In this document: positions 60,577 to 64,000 of the stretch, piece after piece | Layout: every line of letters begins with the position of its first letter | How positions within the stretch are numbered: position 1 is the first letter of the stretch | NCBI RefSeq assembly: GCF_001421665.1 | Contig: NZ_LMKV01000008.1 | Coordinates: 1-64,000, forward strand | DNA length: 64,000 bases | From: Sphingobium sp. Leaf26 | GTDB taxonomy: Bacteria; Pseudomonadota; Alphaproteobacteria; Sphingomonadales; Sphingomonadaceae | Reading direction: 5' to 3' | Position numbers and translations under genes: made by a program | Notes under the pieces: generated by a model | Database searches by the model: none | What the model was told of the DNA's origin: nothing | What the model saw: the letters and a program-made list of their open reading frames with translations, nothing else

Positions 60577-61212
60577 ATGCCCTGGACTCGTGACGAGATG
60601 GCCGCGCGCGCGGCGAAGGAATTGCAGGACGGTTTCTATGTGAATCTGGGCATTGGCATCCCGACGCTGGTGGCGAACCATATTCCCGATGGCGTGGAAG
60701 TGACGCTCCAGTCGGAAAACGGCATGTTGGGCATCGGGCCTTTCCCGTTCGAGGGCGAGGAAGACGCCGACCTGATCAACGCGGGGAAGCAGACGATCAG
60801 CGAATTGCCGCAGACCGCCTATTTCTCCAGCGCCGACAGCTTCGCCATGATACGTGGCGGGCATATCGACCTGACCGTGCTGGGCGCGATGGAGGTGGCG
60901 GAGAATGGCGATATCGCCAACTGGATGATCCCCGGCAAGATGATCAAGGGCATGGGCGGCGCGATGGATCTGGTCGCGGGCGTCAAGAAGATCATTGTCG
61001 TGATGGAGCATACGTCCAAGAATGGCGATCCTAAGTTCATCCCGGCCTGCACCCTGCCGCTGACCGGCAAGAATGTGGTCGACATGATCGTCACCGACCT
61101 GTGCGTATTCCAGCGTCCTGACCACGATAGTCCGTTCAAACTGGTCGAACTGGCGCCGGGCGTGACGGGGGAGGAAGTCGCTGCTAAGACGACCGCTCAT
61201 TATAGCAGCTAA
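60577..61212 (+). CDS. scoB: 3-oxoacid CoA-transferase subunit B
   Basis: Partner of scoA. The 211-residue product starts [19 protein letters not shown] and has [15 protein letters not shown] and the catalytic Glu in [12 protein letters not shown]. It ends with [23 protein letters not shown] and a typical tail. The ATG at 60577 has GAAGGGGAG upstream; longer frames lie inside the phosphatase gene. Confidence 0.95.
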   Translation: MPWTRDEMAARAAKELQDGFYVNLGIGIPTLVANHIPDGVEVTLQSENGMLGIGPFPFEGEEDADLINAGKQTISELPQTAYFSSADSFAMIRGGHIDLTVLGAMEVAENGDIANWMIPGKMIKGMGGAMDLVAGVKKIIVVMEHTSKNGDPKFIPACTLPLTGKNVVDMIVTDLCVFQRPDHDSPFKLVELAPGVTGEEVAAKTTAHYSS

Positions 61213-61221
61213 GGGCAATCC

Positions 61222-61662
61222 ATGAGCCTCGACGGCATTTATGACGACGGCAATATCTTTGCCCTGATCCTTCAGGGCAAGATCCCGTCGATGAAGCTCT
61301 ATGAGGATGACACGACCTTCGCCTTCCTCGACATCATGCCGCAGACCAAGGGGCATGCGCTGGTCATTTCCAAATGGTCGAAAGCGCGCAACCTGCTGGA
61401 GATCGAGGATGAGGCGCTGGGCCAGGTGATGGCGACCACGAAGAAGGTCGCCAGCGCCATCCGCAAGGCGCTGAACCCCGACGGCATCCAGATCGCCCAG
61501 TATAACGGCGCGCCGGCCGGGCAGACGATATTTCACCTGCATGTCCATATCCTGCCGCGCTGGGAGGGCGATCCCAAGGGCTTCGCCGGGCATGGCGAAG
61601 GCGGACAGGCGGACCCGGCGGCTTTGCAGGCCCTGGCCGAAGAGATTCGCGCGCAATTCTGA
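61222..61662 (+). CDS. HIT-family nucleotide-binding protein
   Basis: This 146-residue member of the histidine-triad superfamily has the triad in IFHLHVHILPRW (about residue 100) and the N-terminal DGNIFALILQGKIP, typical of HinT-like proteins that split AMP from phosphoramidates. It lies 9 bases after scoB, probably on the same transcript. Confidence 0.93.
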   Translation: MSLDGIYDDGNIFALILQGKIPSMKLYEDDTTFAFLDIMPQTKGHALVISKWSKARNLLEIEDEALGQVMATTKKVASAIRKALNPDGIQIAQYNGAPAGQTIFHLHVHILPRWEGDPKGFAGHGEGGQADPAALQALAEEIRAQF

Positions 61663-61711
61663 TGCAGGTCTTTCCCGCCGTGTGGCAGCGATCATCTAAG
61701 GGCGCCTGCTG

Positions 61712-63007
61712 ATGGTATTGCGTCCCTTCAACGCGCCCGGCGCGCGTCTGGCCCTGCGATCCAAACGGGCCAGCCAGTTGTTTCAGGGGCATCGCGGCGA
61801 GAGCGAGGTCATCCTCGATATTTCGCGGCTACTGTCCCGATCCTTCCACCCCGCGCCCACCGGAATCGACCGCGTCGAATATGTCTATGCCCGCGAATTG
61901 CTGGAGCGGATGCCCGACCGGCTGGCCTTTTCGGCGGTGCATCCGGCCGGCGGCTATTATGGCCGGCTGGACAATGCCGCGGTGCGCCAGTTCCTGGCCT
62001 TCACCGCCGCCAAATGGCGCAATGCCGGATCAACGGGCGGAAGCGATGGCAAGGCGGCGGTGGTCCGCCATATGTTCGCAACCCGGCCGCGTCCGGTGCC
62101 GCGTGCACACGGGCCGCGCGTCTATTTGCAGGTGTCGCCGCACCATCTGGACGATCATGCCCAGGTCGGCGCGATCCTGCGGGCGGAAGGAGCGAAGTTC
62201 ATCACTCTGGTCCATGACGTGATCCCGCTCAGCCATCCCGAATATGCGCGGCCGCAAGGTGCGGACGAGCATCGGCGCCGGGTGCGTACGATCGACAGTT
62301 TCGCCAGCGGCATCATCGGCAACAGCCAGGCGACGATCGATGCGCTGGGTCCGCATATGCGGCATGGTCTGACTGGGCGCGCCATCCGGGTCGCGCATTT
62401 CGGCGCCGATGCGCCGGATATCTTCGGCGCGAAGGCGAACGACCTGCCGGAGCGACCCTATTTCGTCTATATCTCCACCATCGAACCGCGCAAAAACCAT
62501 CTGCTGCTGCTCAATGTCTGGCGGCGGCTGGTCGAGCGGCTGGGCGATGCGGCACCGGTGCTGGTGCTGATCGGTCGGCGTGGCTGGGAAAATGAGAATG
62601 TCATCGACATGCTGGAGCGGGCCGAGGCGCTGCGCGGCCATGTGATCGAGGCGGGCGAGGTATCGGATAATCGCATGCAGGCGCTGGTCGCCCACGCGCG
62701 CGGGATGCTGATGCCGTCCTTCGCGGAAGGATTCGGCATGCCGGTGGTCGAAGCGCTGGCCGCCGGCGTGCCGGTTATTTGCAGCGACATCGTCGCCCAT
62801 CGGGAAGTCGGTGGCGAAGCGCCCGATTATCTCGATCCGCTCGACGGGCTGGGCTGGATGCGGGCGATCGAGGCCTATAGCCAGCCGGATGCGCCCGAAC
62901 GTGCGGCGCAGATCGCGCGGCTGGTCGATTGGCGGGCACCGACCTGGCGTGACTATTTCGACATCATCACCGACCTGGTCGAAGAAGTAACAGCCTCTGT
63001 TCCTTGA
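61712..63007 (+). CDS. family 4-type glycosyltransferase
   Basis: The 431-residue product has an N-terminal Rossmann-like region (GESEVILDISRLL, PTGIDRVEYVYARELL) and a typical GT4 C-terminal half: YISTIEPRKNHLLLLNVWRRL, LVLIGRRGWENE, and SFAEGFGMPVVEALAAGVPV with the sugar-nucleotide Glu. It likely transfers a sugar from a nucleotide donor to a surface polysaccharide. The capsule-type gene downstream supports this. Confidence 0.9.
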   Translation: MVLRPFNAPGARLALRSKRASQLFQGHRGESEVILDISRLLSRSFHPAPTGIDRVEYVYARELLERMPDRLAFSAVHPAGGYYGRLDNAAVRQFLAFTAAKWRNAGSTGGSDGKAAVVRHMFATRPRPVPRAHGPRVYLQVSPHHLDDHAQVGAILRAEGAKFITLVHDVIPLSHPEYARPQGADEHRRRVRTIDSFASGIIGNSQATIDALGPHMRHGLTGRAIRVAHFGADAPDIFGAKANDLPERPYFVYISTIEPRKNHLLLLNVWRRLVERLGDAAPVLVLIGRRGWENENVIDMLERAEALRGHVIEAGEVSDNRMQALVAHARGMLMPSFAEGFGMPVVEALAAGVPVICSDIVAHREVGGEAPDYLDPLDGLGWMRAIEAYSQPDAPERAAQIARLVDWRAPTWRDYFDIITDLVEEVTASVP

Positions 63008-63058
63008 CCTTCTCCGACTGTGCCCGCATGGTCGGAGCGAGGCATGGAAGGACAAGGC

Positions 63059-63145
63059 ATGGCTCGTATCCGGGCATCATGGAACAAGATGGCTGGCGCG
63101 TGGCGCGATCGGACGCGGATGGCGCGGAGGCTTGCCGCGCGCTGA
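63059..63145 (+). CDS. possible 28-residue basic leader peptide
   Basis: The frame starts MARIRASWNKMAGAWRDR and ends RRLAAR at a TGA overlapping the ATG of the capsule gene (TGATG). GGAAGGA lies just upstream. It is short and arginine-rich. It could serve translational coupling or be chance. Confidence 0.3.
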   Translation: MARIRASWNKMAGAWRDRTRMARRLAAR

Positions 63146-64000
63146 TGATGGCCGTGCCGTTTCTGCGATCACCGCCCTTCGCCGGCGTTGCGCCCGCGAC
63201 CGCCGCTGTCAGCGCGCCGGCCGAGGAGGGCGCGTGCGCACCGTCGATATCGGACGAGGTGCTGGGCCTGCTGGCGGAAGCGCGGGTCGGTGGCGATTAT
63301 TGGGGCCATCGCCAGCAGGGGCTGGTGCTGGTCGTGCGGGCGGGCGTGCCGGTAGACGGCTCAGCGATGGCCGGGCTGGTGCCGGAACAGATCGGGATTG
63401 TCGGTGCATCGACGTCAGGGATCGAGGGTCGCCAACTGCCGGACGGTTGCGATCCGTGGGCGCTGGTGGTGCAGGCGCGGGCGGTGCATGCGGCGCCGGA
63501 GGATGAACTGGCGCTGATCGCGGGCCTGCTGGCGGTCCCGGTGATCGACGCGGATGGCCGGAGGGTCGATCCCGCGTTGCTGCGAGCAGGGCTGAAGGCG
63601 CGGCTGGCCGCCGCCCGTTATCGCGACTGTTTTACCGGCGCGCCTGTGGATGTGACGCAGGTCATCGCGCAGTTGGCCGACTGGCGGCGGCATCTGGATG
63701 GCAATCGCGGCATTTCTGCGGCCAGCGGCATGGCCTTCTGGAAGCGGGAGGCAATCGGCCATTTCCTGTGGGACGGGTTGCGCAAGCCGCCTTTCCTGTC
63801 GGCGCCGCGCGGCCTGCGCCGGGCGCGCCGGGAAGGTGGTGCGCTGGCGGTCTGGCCATCGCGCGTGCCGCCCGGAACGGCGGCGGAGGCCGCGGCGGCG
63901 GGAGTGGGAATCGCGCAGGTCGAGGACGGTTTTCTTCGGTCGCGCGGGCTGGGCGCGGCCTTGCATCCGCCCGGATCCGTCGTGGTGGACCGGACCGGCA
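63145..64000 (+). CDS. capsule polysaccharide export/synthesis protein, KpsC-like (5' part)
   Basis: The frame is open to the window end (285 codons seen). The start is ATG at 63145 or 63148 (MAVPFLRSPPFAG). The later part is recognisable: ASGMAFWKREAIGHFLWDG, then VWPSRVPPGTAAEAAAAGVG, and IAQVEDGFLRSRGLGAALHP. The last resembles the KpsC/KpsS-type EDGFIRS-LG region of enzymes that build the Kdo linker of capsules. The first 120 residues are variable. An in-frame ATG at 63079 would lengthen it. The 3' end lies outside the window. Confidence 0.8.
   Translation, partial: MMAVPFLRSPPFAGVAPATAAVSAPAEEGACAPSISDEVLGLLAEARVGGDYWGHRQQGLVLVVRAGVPVDGSAMAGLVPEQIGIVGASTSGIEGRQLPDGCDPWALVVQARAVHAAPEDELALIAGLLAVPVIDADGRRVDPALLRAGLKARLAAARYRDCFTGAPVDVTQVIAQLADWRRHLDGNRGISAASGMAFWKREAIGHFLWDGLRKPPFLSAPRGLRRARREGGALAVWPSRVPPGTAAEAAAAGVGIAQVEDGFLRSRGLGAALHPPGSVVVDRTG

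Noticed and set aside
1..64000. CRISPR arrays, rRNA and tRNA genes, complete prophages, toxin-antitoxin pairs
   Set aside because: Reading through the intergenic regions showed no spaced direct repeats, no tRNA cloverleaf signals and no phage structural genes. Nothing was found to support any of these.

Overview
The window is a stretch of GC-rich bacterial chromosome that reads as a sphingomonad (Alphaproteobacteria, Sphingobium/Sphingomonas-like). This is inferred from gene content: the secB / Tim44-like / mltA / smr block, an NDUFA12-like complex I protein beside DUF2155 and aat genes, a fused ThiS-ThiG, ubiB-ubiE beside coaBC and dut, and the short palindromic repeats common in these genomes. 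No rRNA, tRNA, CRISPR array or intact mobile element was seen. Most of the window is housekeeping sequence, with a few accessory inserts.

Layout. 1-0.6 kb: the 3' remnant of a zinc-type dehydrogenase, cut off by what may be the edge of an IS110-like element. 0.6-3.7 kb: thrS, a small membrane protein and infC, all leftward; infC probably starts at AUA. 3.8-10 kb: an orphan ExbD-like gene and a 58-codon gene, facing a leftward run ubiE-ubiB-coaBC-dut-hypothetical-moeB-dsrE-like whose genes mostly overlap or nearly touch. 10-13.2 kb: mutM, rpsT and dnaA, rightward. 13.2-20.8 kb: a periplasmic cyclophilin, a dicarboxylate symporter, an exported GH1 glycosidase, a DUF4136 lipoprotein, a TonB-like protein, trpS and murJ. 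20.9-28.6 kb: secB facing Tim44-like/mltA/smr, a GGDEF-EAL protein, dapE, a cupin and a Tat-type LD-carboxypeptidase.

28.7-34.8 kb is the most accessory part. It holds an AT-richer SUMF1-domain gene, an M19 dipeptidase, aat overlapping a DUF2155 lipoprotein gene on the opposite strand, the NDUFA12-like gene, small membrane and lipoprotein genes of lower GC, and a small helix-turn-helix gene. 35-44.5 kb: recX, a fatty-acyl-AMP ligase, a second GGDEF-EAL protein, an orphan ParA-type ATPase, the leftward aroQ-accB-accC-arsC-like group and thiSG. 45-50.7 kb: ffh-rpsP-rimM-trmD-rplS, interrupted by a serine beta-lactamase-like gene and a small membrane protein. 51-64 kb: a TonB-dependent receptor, GNAT and MFS genes, a SpoU methyltransferase, an AI-2E-type permease, a LysR regulator divergent from scoA-acid phosphatase-scoB, a HIT protein, a glycosyltransferase and the 5' part of a capsule (KpsC-like) gene that runs off the end.

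No clear new multi-gene system was found. The best leads are the AUA start of infC, the dnaA leader hairpin, the antisense aat/DUF2155 overlap, the insertions inside the ribosomal and CoA-transferase operons, a dispersed non-coding repeat found in two (possibly three) places, and several small translationally coupled genes of unknown function.
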